From positions 1,097 through 9,067 of the forward strand of contig DPMX01000235.1 of assembly GCA_003540955.1 (NCBI GenBank): a stretch of DNA of 7,971 nt, read 5' to 3'. The translations under genes were made by a program, and so were the position numbers. Shown here piece after piece: positions 6,556 through 7,971 of the stretch. A model generated the notes under the pieces. It was not told the DNA's origin. It did not search any database and saw only the letters and a program-made list of their open reading frames with translations. The stretch comes from Gammaproteobacteria bacterium. GTDB taxonomy: Bacteria; Pseudomonadota; Gammaproteobacteria; Ga0077536. The first letter of the stretch is position 1; each line of letters opens with the position of its first letter.

Positions 6556-6559
6556 GAGG
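6556..6559 (+). promoter_or_regulatory. pepA Shine-Dalgarno
   Basis: GAGG within GAGGTGA, 6 nt upstream of ATG at 6566. This strong, well-spaced site fixes the pepA start. Confidence 0.8.
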
Positions 6560-6565
6560 TGAACA

Positions 6566-7971
6566 ATGGAAGTCTCAATCAAACAGGGTACGCCAAGCAA
6601 AATCAAGTCGGCGTGCATTGTCGCCGCCGTATACAACGGCAAAACGCTCGGAGACTGCGCCTCAACCCTAGATCGCGCCAGTCGAGGCGGATTGAGTCGA
6701 TTATCCAAACGTGGCGACATCCACGGGCGACTCGCTGAGGTGCTTACTGTGCCCCATATACCGGGCGTGCTAGCCGACAGGGTATTTTTGATCGGCGCGG
6801 GGAAAAGGAGTGGAATCACTGCGGCAGAATACGTGAAGCTGGTCCGAAAAGCAGCAGCAGCCGTTATTGGCGCTGGACTCAAAAATGCAATAACTACCTT
6901 AACCGAAGTTATCGTCAAGGAGTGTGACGACAAATGGAAAATCCAACAACAAATTTTAGCCTTTGAGGCCGCAGCCTATCGATTTGATTTATTTAAAACG
7001 CAGACCAAGACTAAAGCTGCCCGTTTCACTCGTCTGAGTTTTTTGATAACGGCAGAACACGACAAAAACTCTCTATCGGATGAAGTTGGCATTGGTAGCA
7101 GTCTGGTCAACGGCCTCAAGCTGACGAAAGACCTCGCGAATTCTCCGGCTAACTACTGCACACCGACGCACTTAGCGGACCAGGCAAAGTTTTTGGGTAA
7201 AAAGTTTAAGTCGCTTAGCGTTAATGTGCTTGATGAGGTTGCCATGGAGAAACTCGGCATGGGTTCACTCTTATCCGTTTCCCGTGGCAGTGACCAACCA
7301 GCTAAACTAATTACGCTAAAGCACAACGGAAATGCTAAAAACGCGAAGCCTATTGTACTCATTGGCAAAGGGGTAACCTTTGACTCTGGTGGGATTTCTC
7401 TGAAGCCAAGCGCCGCAATGGACGAAATGAAATACGACATGTGTGGCGCTGCAACTGTGTTCGGCGTGCTATCAACAATTGCCGAGGCCGAACTTCCAAT
7501 CAATGTCGTCGGGATCATTCCCGCCACCGAGAATCTGCCGGACGGTAAGGCTACTAAACCGGGTGATATCGTAACAAGCATGTCTGGTCAAACTATCGAA
7601 GTCTTGAATACAGACGCAGAAGGGCGGCTGATTTTGTGTGACGCGTTAACCTATTGTGAGCGTTTTGAACCCGATGTGGTTATCGACATTGCCACATTAA
7701 CTGGCGCCTGCATTATCGCACTCGGCCATGTTACGAGTGCACTGATGAGTAATAACGAAGAATTAGCCAAAGATTTGCTCTCGGCAGGCAAAACTAGCGG
7801 AGACCTTGCCTGGCGTCTACCGTTAGGGGAGGAGTATCAACAACTCATTGATAGTCCATTTGCAGACATCGCGAACGTCGGTGGTCGGGCTGCCGGTAGT
7901 ATCACAGCCGCCTGCTTCCTTGCCCGTTTCGCGAAAAAGTATCGCTGGGCACACCTTGATATTGCCGGTAC
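6566..7971 (+). CDS. pepA: PepA, leucyl aminopeptidase (M17), partial at the 3' end
   Basis: A two-zinc cytosolic aminopeptidase that removes N-terminal residues, with leucine favoured; in E. coli the same protein also binds DNA at carAB and in Xer recombination at cer. I translated 468 codons plus 2 nt; the family is about 500 aa, so only some 30 residues are missing. The N-terminal domain covers about 1-165. The catalytic domain has LANSPANYCTPTHLA (about 192-206), GKGVTFDSGG with K268 and D273, catalytic K280, KYDMCGAA with D291, and NTDAEGRL with D350, E352 and R354. These all sit two residues before their E. coli equivalents (K270, D275, K282, D293, D352, E354, R356), so the active site is complete. 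GGRAAGSITAACFLARF and WAHLDIAG end the window. It is transcribed divergently from lptG, the usual arrangement except for the missing lptF. Confidence 0.98.
   Translation, partial: MEVSIKQGTPSKIKSACIVAAVYNGKTLGDCASTLDRASRGGLSRLSKRGDIHGRLAEVLTVPHIPGVLADRVFLIGAGKRSGITAAEYVKLVRKAAAAVIGAGLKNAITTLTEVIVKECDDKWKIQQQILAFEAAAYRFDLFKTQTKTKAARFTRLSFLITAEHDKNSLSDEVGIGSSLVNGLKLTKDLANSPANYCTPTHLADQAKFLGKKFKSLSVNVLDEVAMEKLGMGSLLSVSRGSDQPAKLITLKHNGNAKNAKPIVLIGKGVTFDSGGISLKPSAAMDEMKYDMCGAATVFGVLSTIAEAELPINVVGIIPATENLPDGKATKPGDIVTSMSGQTIEVLNTDAEGRLILCDALTYCERFEPDVVIDIATLTGACIIALGHVTSALMSNNEELAKDLLSAGKTSGDLAWRLPLGEEYQQLIDSPFADIANVGGRAAGSITAACFLARFAKKYRWAHLDIAG

Noticed and set aside
6421..6933. A 170-codon open frame on the minus strand across the lptG-pepA gap, which could have been the missing lptF.
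   Set aside because: Most of it is antisense to the pepA N-terminus, it is rich in Ser, Pro and Ile without membrane-domain or jellyroll pattern, and it has no LptF motifs.
7153..7581. A 142-codon minus-strand open frame.
   Set aside because: Antisense to the PepA catalytic domain, with no recognisable motifs.

Overview
The window looks like chromosomal housekeeping DNA from a gammaproteobacterium of moderate G+C content. The evidence is the pcnB-folK-panC order, a MiaB very close to the enterobacterial protein, lptG placed divergently from pepA, and a PcnB-type poly(A) polymerase. I cannot name a genus. There are no insertion sequences, phage genes, CRISPR arrays or plasmid functions.

Layout. 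Positions 1-4585 form a minus-strand block, read right to left: pcnB (poly(A) polymerase I), folK (HPPK, folate synthesis), panC (pantothenate synthetase), an uncharacterised multi-pass membrane protein translationally coupled to panC, and the first 341 codons of miaB (tRNA methylthiotransferase), which runs off the left edge. pcnB, folK and the panC/membrane-protein pair are packed or overlapping, with a 126-bp A+T-rich gap between folK and panC where panB usually lies. At 4724-4799 a plus-strand tRNA-Glu with a CUC anticodon is transcribed divergently from pcnB from a recognisable sigma-70 promoter. It is followed by a small RDD-family membrane protein (plus), which converges on lptG (minus). 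lptG is divergent from pepA (plus), which is cut by the right edge about 30 codons short of the usual family length.

Functions. PcnB and MiaB act on RNA, FolK and PanC supply folate and pantothenate, LptG belongs to the lipopolysaccharide export transporter, and PepA is a cytosolic aminopeptidase. Two conserved neighbourhoods look eroded. The pan cluster lacks panB between folK and panC and has no panD directly after panC. The pepA/lptFG locus lacks lptF, so lptG faces pepA directly.

I do not see a convincing new multi-gene system. The best candidate for unknown biology is the membrane protein at 1130-1825, with conserved-looking GEELSWGQ and QGETNFHN blocks. All stretches without a gene are shorter than 300 bp and are described in the feature list.
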